A stretch of DNA of 64,000 nt, taken from assembly GCF_000382885.1 (NCBI RefSeq), contig NZ_CAVK010000072.1, positions 62,001 to 126,000 on the forward strand, in the 5' to 3' direction. Each line of letters begins with the position of its first letter. Position 1 is the first letter of the stretch. A program made the position numbers and the translations under genes. Below the pieces are notes generated by a model. It had not been told where the DNA came from and did not search any database. It saw only the letters and a list, made by a program, of their open reading frames with translations. Positions 24,377 through 33,895 of this stretch are shown here, in pieces. The stretch comes from Sphingobium indicum BiD32 (GTDB taxonomy: Bacteria; Pseudomonadota; Alphaproteobacteria; Sphingomonadales; Sphingomonadaceae).

Positions 24377-27300
24377 TCAGCCAAGGGCACACTCGGAATG
24401 GAGTTCTGCGCCGACCACTGAGCGGGCGATGGAGGCAAGATGCGGATGGTGGGTGAAAAACAGCACCTGTGTCGAGCGGGCCAGCTCAGCCAGTACCCTG
24501 AAACCCGCTTCGGAACGCTCGTCGTCGAAATTGACGAACAGGTCGTCGGCCAAAAATGGCAGCCTTACTCCAGAGGCGACCGATTGCTCGACCGCAGCAA
24601 GGCGAAGCGCCAGAAACAGCTGGTCTGTCGTACCTTCGCTCATCGCGCCGACCTCAACGACCGTTCTCCCATCATCCCGTAGTCCCAGCAGCCGCGGCGT
24701 TGCCCCGTCGTTATCGATCTTCAGGTTTACGTAGTGGCCAACCGTCAAGGTACGGAAGAGTTCGCCGGCGCGTAGCAGCATTGGATCCTGATGCTGCTCA
24801 CGATATTGTTCGATCGCCCACCGCAAGGTGACGGCCTGGGCGCGCTTCAGGATATAATGCTCTGCGAGCACGCTCAATTCTGCACGCGCCTGTGCGGCAT
24901 CGCTCGCGGCATTGGCTGAAGCCTCGCCTTGCGTCTCAAGGCTGGCGAAAGCCCTGCGGGCGTCGCCATGCGTGCCGGCCGCTACCGCAACTTCGTCATT
25001 GAGGCCGGCCAGTTCTTCTGCAAGCGCTTCGCTTCGTGCGGCGAGATTATCGATATCGATGCCGTCCAGCGCGGCGACAAGGTCTTCAAGGCTTTTGCCA
25101 TCGCCTGCGGAGGTAATGGCAATTTCCGCCTCGGCGACGGCCGTGCGCAGCGCGCGTGCGGCTCGCGAGCGCTCGATCGCCATACCCAGGTCGGCAGCGT
25201 CGGCCGAACCAGTTTCCTCCAGGAGAGCCGCCAATGAACCCCACGCTGCTTCCCGGCGGGCGTCTTCCGCCGCGGCTTCGGCATTTCGATTGGCGGCACT
25301 TTCTTCCAGTGTCGCAAGCGCCTTGGCGGTCGATCGTGCTGCCGCCAATCGCGCACGCATCAAGTCGAGCGGAGCGGTCCCATCGCTGGCAGAGGTGATG
25401 CCCAAAGCGTCGGCGACAACCGCAACCCTCTCATCGTGTTCGCGCGCATCTCGTGCCATCCCGTCGACTCGTGCCTGCAGCTCCGTCTGCGTCGAGATTG
25501 CCGCCCGAAGTTCATCAAGAATATCGAGGGTCGTCGTAGCGCCCGTGATGTCGAGATCGATGCCGGTCTCGCTCAACAATCCCCGCCATTCGTTCAGCCA
25601 GGCCTCAGTGACCTCTTCGACGCGCCTCCGGCGCTGCTGCAAACTCTCCAGATCCTGATCGATTTGCGTCAGGGCGGCCTCGTTAAGTCGACGCTCCTGG
25701 TTGGCTTCCTCGCAGTCTTGACGGATTTTCTCGGCGAAGGTCAGGATCGGCGCCAACTCGCTGCCGCCGGGTGCACCGGGATCGGCATTGAGCTCAGCAG
25801 CCAGGACGGCTCGATGCTCATCCCGGCGCTTACACAAGGTTCGAGCCGCATCCGCGGTCTCGAGAACCTCTTGGTGAGCCGCTACCGCCGAATCGCGATC
25901 GATCATCCACCCAAGAAATCGGCCAGGCTCCAGGTCCGGATAACCTGCATCCGTGAGCGTTCGGGTCCAGGCCACGCGCATCGCTTCGCGACGCTCTGAG
26001 GCGGCGGCCATGCGCATGTCGGCCTGTTCTCCCGCAAGCAGCGCCCTGGCGCGTCGCTGCCCCATATCCGTAAGGCGACTGGATTCGTCAGCCGCGGCGA
26101 ACCGGAGATCCGATCGATCATCAGCTCCCGCAATGGCAACTTCGAAGGCTGCCACGGCCTCGTCGGCAGAGGGCAATGGGGCAGCGCGCAGTATATGGGC
26201 ACGCAGGGGTTGCCAGCGATTGTCGCGATCGTTCCGTGCGGCTGCCATGTCCTCGGCGGAAACGGCGGTTCCCGACGACAGATGTTCCATCTCCAAAGCC
26301 AGTGCTGCGGCTTCTTCCCGAGCACGTGCTCCCGCGCTTTGCTCACGGCCCATGTCAGCGGTGAGTTCGGACAGGGTAGCCCGTGTTTGGTCGATCTCCT
26401 GCGGGGCCAGCCTGGGCAAAGCGAGAAGGGTCTCGGCGTCGCCGCTCCACGGGGCAAGACGCGCAAGTGCCTGTTCCAGCGCGGACGCGGACCGGTCCGC
26501 AATTCGTTGCGCCGCTTCGCACCGTCCATCGACATCAGCGCCTAACGCTTTTGCGAGATTGATCGCCGAAGTGAGGGCTGCCAGATCGCGCGCCGCTGTG
26601 CTGTTCGCGGCCTTGACTGCGAGCCCGTTGCGTCGCTCGCCCAGTTCGTCCTCACTCTGCTCGATCTGACGCAAGGCGGACTGATTCTCTACGTGGCCGA
26701 GGGCGGCTTCACGCAGCTTTGAGCTGACGATGCGTGTGGGTGGAGCAGCCGCGATCGCGCCCGCTTCCTCTCGAAGGCGCCCGATGAGCGTTTCGCCGGA
26801 GACCAGGTCCGCGGCCAGGCGTACCATGTCGCGCCGACCCTTTTCGACAGCACCCGCCGACGACACAAGCTCGTCGAGTTCCTCCGAACGGGCGAGGACT
26901 AATTGGTCGGGTGTGAGCGCGATCATCTGATTGCGCGCTTCTTGGGCAAGCGTCTCGGCTGCGGCTTTCGCGCGAGAGGCGGCCTGGGCCTCCTGCATCG
27001 CAGTCTCTGCGCCGTCCTCGCGCTGCGGGGCGATATCAACCGCATCGGTATAGGCGCCCAGCGCTTCGAGATGTGCCGTGCGGAGGCGAACGGCTGGAGC
27101 AGTCCTGCGGGTGCGCTCCACCTGACTGACCTTCGCGAGCACCTCGTCGCGCCGGCGCTGAGTTTCTTCCAGTACAGCTTGAGCATCGGCCACCGCGGCT
27201 TTGGCGTCGAGCCATGCCTTGGGTTTCAGCGCTTCGTCGCGCACCGCCCGGCTCTGTGCTTCAAGTTCACGTTGGGCCTGGGTGAAACTGCGCCGAGCGG

Positions 27301-27829
27301 CAGCCCTTTGCCCCCAGATCGCATCGGCCTCGGCTTCAAGCCGGGTGAGTTCGTCCGAGACACCGGTAAGACCCGAACCTGCGGCGAACAAAGCCCGACC
27401 GAGATCGTTGCGTGCATCGACCATTGCCTGGCCACCGGCACGAAGGCCGTCCTGATCGAGGCTGAACGAGAGACCGAACGTTTCCCTGGTCTGTCCCCTC
27501 AGCATCGCGAGCAGCTGACCCTCGTCGAGCGGCTGGTCTTGGGCATCGAGAAGGGTGTTGCTCGTGCCCTTCTTGCGGCGGCAGGCCAGGCTGTGACCCT
27601 CGTCTTCCAGCAGGGCTCCCACACGCAGAAGCGCATAGTCGAAGACGAAATTGTAAGGAGACCGAGCGGGAAAACCGAACAACAGGTCGGAGACTGCCGC
27701 GAGCGACGTGGTTTTTCCGGCTTCATTGGCACCGTAGACGATGTGGAGGTCAGGGCTCCCGGTACGAAACTTGAGTTCGCAGTTCTCGAAACGGCCATAG
27801 CGTTCCAGCGATAGGGAGGAAAACCGCAT
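24377..27829 (-). CDS. yhaN: YhaN/SbcC-like AAA ATPase with long coiled coil
   Basis: 1150 aa. Begins MRFSSLSLERYGRFENCELK with Walker A GANEAGKTTS at 33-42, then about 900 residues of alanine- and glutamate-rich coiled coil, then the signature MSEGTTDQLFLALRLA, Walker B LPFLADDLFVNFDD, and FFTHHPHL. This is the RecN/SbcC-like head-coil-head layout. YhaN-type proteins partner with YhaO phosphoesterases, acting on DNA ends. ATG 27829 is chosen because it follows the yhaO-like stop by two bases and the family starts there. No zinc-hook CxxC was noticed at the coil apex. Confidence 0.85.
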   Translation of the reverse strand: MRFSSLSLERYGRFENCELKFRTGSPDLHIVYGANEAGKTTSLAAVSDLLFGFPARSPYNFVFDYALLRVGALLEDEGHSLACRRKKGTSNTLLDAQDQPLDEGQLLAMLRGQTRETFGLSFSLDQDGLRAGGQAMVDARNDLGRALFAAGSGLTGVSDELTRLEAEADAIWGQRAAARRSFTQAQRELEAQSRAVRDEALKPKAWLDAKAAVADAQAVLEETQRRRDEVLAKVSQVERTRRTAPAVRLRTAHLEALGAYTDAVDIAPQREDGAETAMQEAQAASRAKAAAETLAQEARNQMIALTPDQLVLARSEELDELVSSAGAVEKGRRDMVRLAADLVSGETLIGRLREEAGAIAAAPPTRIVSSKLREAALGHVENQSALRQIEQSEDELGERRNGLAVKAANSTAARDLAALTSAINLAKALGADVDGRCEAAQRIADRSASALEQALARLAPWSGDAETLLALPRLAPQEIDQTRATLSELTADMGREQSAGARAREEAAALALEMEHLSSGTAVSAEDMAAARNDRDNRWQPLRAHILRAAPLPSADEAVAAFEVAIAGADDRSDLRFAAADESSRLTDMGQRRARALLAGEQADMRMAAASERREAMRVAWTRTLTDAGYPDLEPGRFLGWMIDRDSAVAAHQEVLETADAARTLCKRRDEHRAVLAAELNADPGAPGGSELAPILTFAEKIRQDCEEANQERRLNEAALTQIDQDLESLQQRRRRVEEVTEAWLNEWRGLLSETGIDLDITGATTTLDILDELRAAISTQTELQARVDGMARDAREHDERVAVVADALGITSASDGTAPLDLMRARLAAARSTAKALATLEESAANRNAEAAAEDARREAAWGSLAALLEETGSADAADLGMAIERSRAARALRTAVAEAEIAITSAGDGKSLEDLVAALDGIDIDNLAARSEALAEELAGLNDEVAVAAGTHGDARRAFASLETQGEASANAASDAAQARAELSVLAEHYILKRAQAVTLRWAIEQYREQHQDPMLLRAGELFRTLTVGHYVNLKIDNDGATPRLLGLRDDGRTVVEVGAMSEGTTDQLFLALRLAAVEQSVASGVRLPFLADDLFVNFDDERSEAGFRVLAELARSTQVLFFTHHPHLASIARSVVGAELHSECALG

Positions 27830-27831
27830 GG

Positions 27832-29085
27832 TCAGACCTCCTTTGTCAGGCGCGAGCGCAGAGCTTGGGTCGCCATGCCGAGGATCGCTGGCCAGTCGCC
27901 CTGGTTTGCATGACATCGCAGGTCGGCGTCATCGGGCTCATCCAGAGCCGTTTGCGCCGCGAGCAGAAAGGGCGCCAGATCGGCCGCGAGCAGATCCGCA
28001 AGAGCAGGATCCGCCGGCGCACGTTCGATCAACGCCGCCAGGTCATCCCCGATGACAACCCTGCCGTCGCCAGATGGGGGCGTGACGAGCACTTTCACCT
28101 TCTCGATAAAGATATGGGGTGAAACCGACGCCGCTACGGCGCGCGCGGCGTCGCGCAGGTCTGCCGCGCCATCGAAAAACGCACCCGCGTCCGAGGTCGT
28201 GCCGATCAGCAACAACCGCACAACCAGTGGCATGCCGCCGGAGTTTGCCTGCCATGTCGTCACCAGCGCTGAGCGCATGCACTCTGATGCCGCGTCCGCC
28301 GATATGGCTGAGCAATCGACCTCGACCGAAGCCCAGCGGAGGACATCGAGCTCAATAGCGTCGATCGAGGTGACCTCGCCATCCTCCACCGCGACAATGA
28401 CGGCCCCTTTCGCCCCGGTCTCCCGGATTGTCCGACCTTGCGTGTTGCCAGGAAAGACCACGTGAGGCTCTTCGCAGACGATCTCGTGCTGATGGACATG
28501 ACCAAGCGCCCAATAGTCATAGCGCTTGGCCTTGAGATCCTCGAGGCTGCACGGGGCATAGTCCGCATGCCCCTGTCTGCCGGCCAAGGCCGTGTGGAGC
28601 ACGCCGATATTGAAATGATGGTCGGCCGCTTCCGGATAGGCCAGCACGAGATTGTCAGTCACCGCCGGTGTCGAAAAGCTCTGGCCGTGCACGGCTACCC
28701 GCAGGTCCCCAAGCAGGTAAGTCTCGGGTCGGCGGCTGCCGAACAGACGAACATTCGATGGCCATGGAATGTTGCGGGTGATGACGGAGGCGGCATCGTG
28801 GTTGCCTGCCAGCAGGAAAACCGGAATGTTCGCCCTGTCGAGCCGGCCCATGGCCCGCGCGAAATAGAGGCCGGTGCTCATATCCTTCCATTCGCCGTCG
28901 AACAGGTCGCCGGCGATGACAACGAAATCGACGGCTTCCTCGATTGCCCGCTGCACGAGATTGTCGAACGCCGCCCGCGTCGCGCCCCTGATGTCGTCTT
29001 CGGGCAGGCCCTCATACCTCGACAGACCGTGTAACGGGCTATCGAGATGGATGTCTGCAGCGTGCAGAAAACGAAAATCGCTCAA
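27832..29085 (-). CDS. yhaO: YhaO/SbcD-like DNA repair exonuclease (metallophosphoesterase)
   Basis: 417 aa. Mre11/SbcD-type phosphoesterase motifs in order: LHAADIHLDSPL, VIAGDLFDGEW, LLAGNHDAAS, GVLHTALAG and GHVHQHEIV. With YhaN it should form a two-subunit ATP-dependent nuclease complex for DNA double-strand ends. The TTG at 29085 is preferred: AGGGAAG lies six bases upstream and the protein then starts LSDFRFLHAADIH as relatives do; the 28-residue upstream extension has no similarity. Its 5' region is shared with the divergent strawberry-notch gene. Confidence 0.87.
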   Translation of the reverse strand: MSDFRFLHAADIHLDSPLHGLSRYEGLPEDDIRGATRAAFDNLVQRAIEEAVDFVVIAGDLFDGEWKDMSTGLYFARAMGRLDRANIPVFLLAGNHDAASVITRNIPWPSNVRLFGSRRPETYLLGDLRVAVHGQSFSTPAVTDNLVLAYPEAADHHFNIGVLHTALAGRQGHADYAPCSLEDLKAKRYDYWALGHVHQHEIVCEEPHVVFPGNTQGRTIRETGAKGAVIVAVEDGEVTSIDAIELDVLRWASVEVDCSAISADAASECMRSALVTTWQANSGGMPLVVRLLLIGTTSDAGAFFDGAADLRDAARAVAASVSPHIFIEKVKVLVTPPSGDGRVVIGDDLAALIERAPADPALADLLAADLAPFLLAAQTALDEPDDADLRCHANQGDWPAILGMATQALRSRLTKEV

Positions 29086-29241
29086 TGATACTTCCCTGAA
29101 AAACGGCGGCATTGGGCGTTTGCGCGGCCGCATTTGCGCCATGATGCAGCATGAGCACGTTTCCGACAATATAACCGATGGGACTTAGGCTTGCCCGCCT
29201 TCCGGTTGGCTGTGGTCCAACAGCTGGGCGGTCGCAGAGCC

Positions 29242-29306
29242 GAGAAAGGGAAGGGGGATCGAAGGACTGATGCTGCCGATGGGGCAGCAAGTCCGGAGAC
29301 CCCACC
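29242..29306 (+). promoter_or_regulatory. Shared leader element, copy 1 (G-rich box plus hairpin)
   Basis: Purine box GAGAAAGGGAAGGGGGA at 29242-29258, then a two-part hairpin: GGACT (29264-29268) with AGTCC (29290-29294), and inside it TGCTGCC (29271-29277) with GGCAGCA (29283-29289). The start codon is 49 bases after the last base of the box. The CCCC just before the start could also pair with the G-run. Same architecture as the leaders at 37938, 46504, 51181 and 58378. Confidence 0.6.
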
Positions 29307-32300
29307 ATGTCCGACCTCTTCGATATCGCCGTCACGGCTGGCCGACGCGCGGCCACGATACTTGTCGACTGCTTGCGTACCTGCGACCCGATCACCCGCG
29401 CGGACCTCAACATGGCAATGGTGGAAGGCTATGGCGGAACTGATGCCGATGGTCTCTGGACCCAGCGCGAGAGCTTCGAGATCCTCGAACACGCGCTTGC
29501 GCACCACCTTCAGTTCGGACCCTATCCGCTCCGCTCGCTGGACGATGTCGCGGGGGCGTGTGACCTGCTCGACCGGCTGCCGACTCAGACGGTACGCAGC
29601 GAGGACCAGATCGAATGGCAGCAATTCTCGACGCCAGTGGACCTCGCAGCCGTCGCGGTCCTGCTTGCGAATGTCCAGAACGATGACATCATTCTTGAGC
29701 CGAGCGCTGGCAACGGCCTCCTTGTAGCGCAATGCCGCGACTTCTCGGAGCTCCAGCTCAACGAATATACTCCTGACCGCCGTGCGCGGCTCGCGGACGT
29801 GTTCCCTGATGCCGTCGTCACCGGACATGACGGCGCCACGATCAACTCGACCCTGGCCGACGCGCCGCGCCCCAGCCTGATCCTCATGAATCCGCCCTTT
29901 TCGCGCTCGGTCGGTCTCGGCGCGGATGCGCATGCCGCAGTTCGCCATTTGCAGGCCGCGCTACGACGACTTCAGACCGGCGGACGGCTCGTGGCGATCA
30001 TGCCCGACTGGTTCGGGCCCAATGCGCGGATGCGCGATCTCTTCGAGACGACGCTGCGCGACGTCAGCGTGCGCACCTCGGTGCGTCTCGAGAAGTGCTA
30101 TCTCAAGCACGGCACGTCGATCGCGGTCCGGCTCTTCGTCATCGACAAGGTGGCGGGCACGGCCATTCCCGCGACGATCCAGCGCAGCTCCATCCGCGAG
30201 CTCATCGGTGCGCTCACGATCCACGAACGAGGATCTCTTGGCGCGCCTGCGGCGCCTGCGCCCAGGCGGTCGAGCAGCCCCTCGTTGTTCCGCGCGATGA
30301 AAAGTAGCCGCGCGCAGCCGCGTCCGTACCACGCTCCGGTACGCAACAACGTGCTACCGGTCGACTACACGCCCCTCGACACCCCGGCACCGCTGCTCGA
30401 ACAGGTTGGTGTCTATCTCCCTTATCGTCCGAGCCGCATCGCCTTCGATGCCGCTGGCGACCACCCGACCGCACTTGTCGAATCCGTGGCGATGGGGTCC
30501 ATCGCCGCGCCGGTCCCAGGCTACGTGCCGAACCTTCCCGAGCGGACGGTTTCCGACCGGCTCCTTTCGGCCTCCCAACTCGAGACCGTCGTCTATGCCG
30601 GCCATGCCTGGGACCAGTTCCTACCGGGACGCTTCAGGGCCGCCAAGGAAGGCGTCGGGCTCGAGGAGGCCGAGGACGGCCGCGCCTATCGCAAGGGCTA
30701 TTTCCTCGGAGACGGGACCGGGGCGGGGAAGGGCCGCCAGGTCGCGGCCTGCATCCTCGACAGCTGGCTTGCCGGACGCCGGCGCAACATCTGGATATCA
30801 AAGAACGAAGCGCTGCTCGAAGATGCGCGCCGCGACTGGACCGCGCTCGGCGGTCTTGCGGCCGACATCCAACCCTTGGCCAACTGGAAGATCGATCAGG
30901 CGATCCCGCTTGAACAGGGTGTGCTCTTCATCACCTACCCGACGCTCCGTTCGGCTCGCGGTGACAATAGCCGCCTGCAGCAGGTCATAGACTGGGCGGG
31001 TGAGGACTTCGAAGGCGTGATCGGGTTCGACGAAGCCCATGAAATGGGCGGCGTTACCGGCGGCGAAGGCGCTCTCGGCAAGAAGGAGGGATCGCAGCAG
31101 GGCATTTGCGGCGTGCTGCTGCAGAACCACCTTCCAGATGCGCGTGTCCTCTACGCTTCGGCCACCGGCGCGTCCGACGTCAACAATCTCGCCTATGCTG
31201 TTCGGCTGGGCCTATGGGGTCCGGAAACGGCTTTCAGCAATCGCGAGCAATTCATCTCCGGCATCCGCAAGGGCGGTATTGCCGCGATGGAACTGGTCGC
31301 GCGCGATTTGAAGGCGCTCGGCCTCTACACGGCGCGCGCGCTCAGTTTCGCCGGGGTCGAATATGAGATTCTGCGCCACGAGCTTAACCCCGAGCAGATC
31401 GCGATCTATGACGCTTATGCTGATGCCTGGGGCATCATCCACCGTAACATGGAACAGGCCCTCGAACTGACGGCCGTGGTCGACGGGCTCGAGAACGCGA
31501 CGCTCAACAGCGGCGCCAAGGCATCGGCACGCTCGCGCCTCGAATCCACCAAGCAGCGCTTCTTCGGGCAGCTCCTCCTCAGCATGAAGCTGCCGACCGT
31601 GATCGCGGCGGTGAAGGGGCACCTCGCGGCCGGCCAGTCGGTCGTGCTCCAGCTGGTGACGACCGCGGAATCGATCCTCGATCGGCGGCTTGGTGATCTC
31701 TCGCCCGACGAGCGCGCCAACCTCGAAATCGACCTCAGCCCCCGCGAATATATCATCGATTATCTCGAGCGCGCTTTCCCGACCCGGCAGATGCGCGTCT
31801 TCAAGGATGACACCGGAACGCCGCGATCGTTGCCGATGGTCGGTGACGATGGCCATCCGGTCTACAATCCCGAAGCGCAGGCGGCCCGGGATGCGCTGAT
31901 CGAGAAGCTCTGCGCCATGCCGCCGATCATGTCGGCGCTCGACGCGCTGCTCGAGCATTTCGGGCACGACGACGTCGCCGAGGTCACCGGGCGCACCAAG
32001 CGGCTCATCACTGCGAGCGATGGCCGGCAGAAGCTGGAGAGCCGGTCGGCCCGCACGAGCCAGGCCGAGGCCGCGGCGTTCATGGCGGGCAAGAAGCGCA
32101 TGCTCGTCTTCTCCGACGCCGGCGGCACCGGCCGCAGCTATCATGCCTCGCTCGACGTCGCGAACCAGGAGCAGCGCGTGCATCTGCTGCTCGAGCCGGG
32201 CTGGCGCGCCGATCGCGCGATCCAGGGGCTTGGCCGCACGCACCGCACGCATCAGGCGACCACGCCGCTGTTCCGGCCGGTGACCACCGACTGCAAAGGC

Positions 32301-33518
32301 GAGCTGCGCTTCACCAGTACGATCGCCCGGCGGCTCGACAGCCTTGGCGCGCTCACGCGCGGCCAGCGCCAGACGGGTGGGCAGGGCCTTTTCGATCCCG
32401 CCGACAATCTCGAAAGCGAATATGCCTGTGCCGCGCTTCTCTCCTGGTTCGATCTGCTGGCAGCTGGCAAGCTCTCGAGCACCACGCTCGACGATTTCCA
32501 GCATCGCACCGGACTCGAACTGGTCGACAAGGATGGCGTCCTCAAGGACGAGATGCCGCCGATCCAGCGTTGGCTCAATCGCATCCTCGCCTTGCCGATC
32601 GCGCTCCAGAACAGCATCTTTGACGAGTTCCTTGCGCTCATCGAAACCCGGGTCTCGGCCGCGCGCGAAGCAGGGCGTCTTGATGTCGGTGTCGAGACGA
32701 TCCTTGTCGACAAGGCGGCGCTGATCGATGACGTGGTGCTGCGTACGGACGCGCGCACCGGCGCCACCTCGCACCTCCTCACCATCGAGATCGCGCGCCG
32801 CCGCAATCCCGTTTCGCTCGAGCGCATCCTGCGCATTGCCGATGGCGACGGGAGTGCAGCCTTCATGATCAACCGCAAGTCGGGCAAGGCCGCGCTACGG
32901 ACGCGGGCACGCTCGCTCATGGAGGAGAAGGAGGGCACGCCGATTCCGCGCGTCGAGATGATGCGGCCCACACGCAACGAATATATGCGTGAGGACGATC
33001 TCTACGAATCCTCCTGGGAGGAGGTCGACCGCGATGCGTTCAGCGCCGAATGGTCGGCGGAAGTCGAGCTCGCACGGCAGACCGTCGATAGTGAAACGAT
33101 CCGGCTGGCGACCGGCTTGCTCCTGCCGATCTGGTCGGCGCTGCCGAGCGATCACATGGCGGTCAACCGCATCGTCGACGGGGAAGGGCACTCCTGGCTT
33201 GGCCGCCTCGTGTTCGACGATCATGTTTCCCAGCTCTTCACCAAGCTCGGGATCGATCGCTCCGAAACACTTCCGCCTGATGCCGTCGCCAAGGCGGTTT
33301 CCGCGGGGCGCAGCGTCGACGTCTCGCAACCGTTCCCGCTCACCATCAAGCGCTCCGTCGTCAACGGTTCGTCACGGATCGAGCTTGTAGGCTACCCGCA
33401 CGACCAACTGGCCTGGCTGAAATCGCTCGGATGCTTCACCGAAGTGATCCAGTATCGTACCCGCGTGTTCGTTCCGATGGCATCTTCGGAGGCGGTTCTT
33501 GGCCAGATCCTAGCGTAG
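29307..33518 (+). CDS. Strawberry-notch-like methyltransferase-helicase (DarB-like antirestriction candidate)
   Basis: 1403 aa multidomain protein. Residues about 100-300: N6-adenine methyltransferase fold with DDIILEPSAGNGLLVAQ and catalytic NPPF (195-198). Residues about 430-1000: strawberry-notch SF2 helicase with Walker A GDGTGAGKGR (about 468), DEAH box GFDEAHEMGG (about 574) and motif VI AIQGLGRTHRTHQ (about 970). The remainder is the SNO C-terminal part. Phage P1 DarB, which protects DNA from type I restriction, has a comparable methylase-helicase build. Common on alphaproteobacterial plasmids, often near ArdC, as here. Role in antirestriction is inference. Confidence 0.85.
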   Translation: MSDLFDIAVTAGRRAATILVDCLRTCDPITRADLNMAMVEGYGGTDADGLWTQRESFEILEHALAHHLQFGPYPLRSLDDVAGACDLLDRLPTQTVRSEDQIEWQQFSTPVDLAAVAVLLANVQNDDIILEPSAGNGLLVAQCRDFSELQLNEYTPDRRARLADVFPDAVVTGHDGATINSTLADAPRPSLILMNPPFSRSVGLGADAHAAVRHLQAALRRLQTGGRLVAIMPDWFGPNARMRDLFETTLRDVSVRTSVRLEKCYLKHGTSIAVRLFVIDKVAGTAIPATIQRSSIRELIGALTIHERGSLGAPAAPAPRRSSSPSLFRAMKSSRAQPRPYHAPVRNNVLPVDYTPLDTPAPLLEQVGVYLPYRPSRIAFDAAGDHPTALVESVAMGSIAAPVPGYVPNLPERTVSDRLLSASQLETVVYAGHAWDQFLPGRFRAAKEGVGLEEAEDGRAYRKGYFLGDGTGAGKGRQVAACILDSWLAGRRRNIWISKNEALLEDARRDWTALGGLAADIQPLANWKIDQAIPLEQGVLFITYPTLRSARGDNSRLQQVIDWAGEDFEGVIGFDEAHEMGGVTGGEGALGKKEGSQQGICGVLLQNHLPDARVLYASATGASDVNNLAYAVRLGLWGPETAFSNREQFISGIRKGGIAAMELVARDLKALGLYTARALSFAGVEYEILRHELNPEQIAIYDAYADAWGIIHRNMEQALELTAVVDGLENATLNSGAKASARSRLESTKQRFFGQLLLSMKLPTVIAAVKGHLAAGQSVVLQLVTTAESILDRRLGDLSPDERANLEIDLSPREYIIDYLERAFPTRQMRVFKDDTGTPRSLPMVGDDGHPVYNPEAQAARDALIEKLCAMPPIMSALDALLEHFGHDDVAEVTGRTKRLITASDGRQKLESRSARTSQAEAAAFMAGKKRMLVFSDAGGTGRSYHASLDVANQEQRVHLLLEPGWRADRAIQGLGRTHRTHQATTPLFRPVTTDCKGELRFTSTIARRLDSLGALTRGQRQTGGQGLFDPADNLESEYACAALLSWFDLLAAGKLSSTTLDDFQHRTGLELVDKDGVLKDEMPPIQRWLNRILALPIALQNSIFDEFLALIETRVSAAREAGRLDVGVETILVDKAALIDDVVLRTDARTGATSHLLTIEIARRRNPVSLERILRIADGDGSAAFMINRKSGKAALRTRARSLMEEKEGTPIPRVEMMRPTRNEYMREDDLYESSWEEVDRDAFSAEWSAEVELARQTVDSETIRLATGLLLPIWSALPSDHMAVNRIVDGEGHSWLGRLVFDDHVSQLFTKLGIDRSETLPPDAVAKAVSAGRSVDVSQPFPLTIKRSVVNGSSRIELVGYPHDQLAWLKSLGCFTEVIQYRTRVFVPMASSEAVLGQILA

Positions 33519-33895
33519 CGCGTAAAATGGCTGAAATCGCCTGGCTCGATGCCGCCGACGGCATTCAACTCGCGTCAGAAATCCAAGATCGTCATCTCAG
33601 GGGGCCGTCATGTTTGCCGTGGAGGAGGTGTCTTCGGCTGTTTGGCCATGACCCAGCCAAAAAAGGAGCCTGCTCGGAATGATAGCCAAGCAGGATACCA
33701 AGGATGGAGGCCGATCAGGTCGAGCGACTCGATAGCCCCCCGGGTCGCACCGCGATCCTATCACAGGCGATCGAAAATCCTTGCAGGAAGGCGACATGGA
33801 AGAACAAAACAGTATGCACGCTCCACCACCACTCATAGCGGAAGATCGCTCCTGTACGGAGCCAAGTGCGAAACCCCTATCCAGGGCTGCGTAGC
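33519..33895. other. Intergenic region between convergent genes, 377 bases
   Basis: Lies between the helicase gene and the convergent 498-aa gene. The only candidate is a 32-codon ORF at about 33796 (MEEQNSMHAPPPL) with AGGAAGG upstream; I do not support it as a gene. Nothing else seen. Confidence 0.4.

Noticed and set aside
31212-32774. 520-aa open frame opposite the strawberry-notch gene
   Set aside because: Antisense shadow of codon bias; the plus-strand protein has intact helicase motifs over the same bases.
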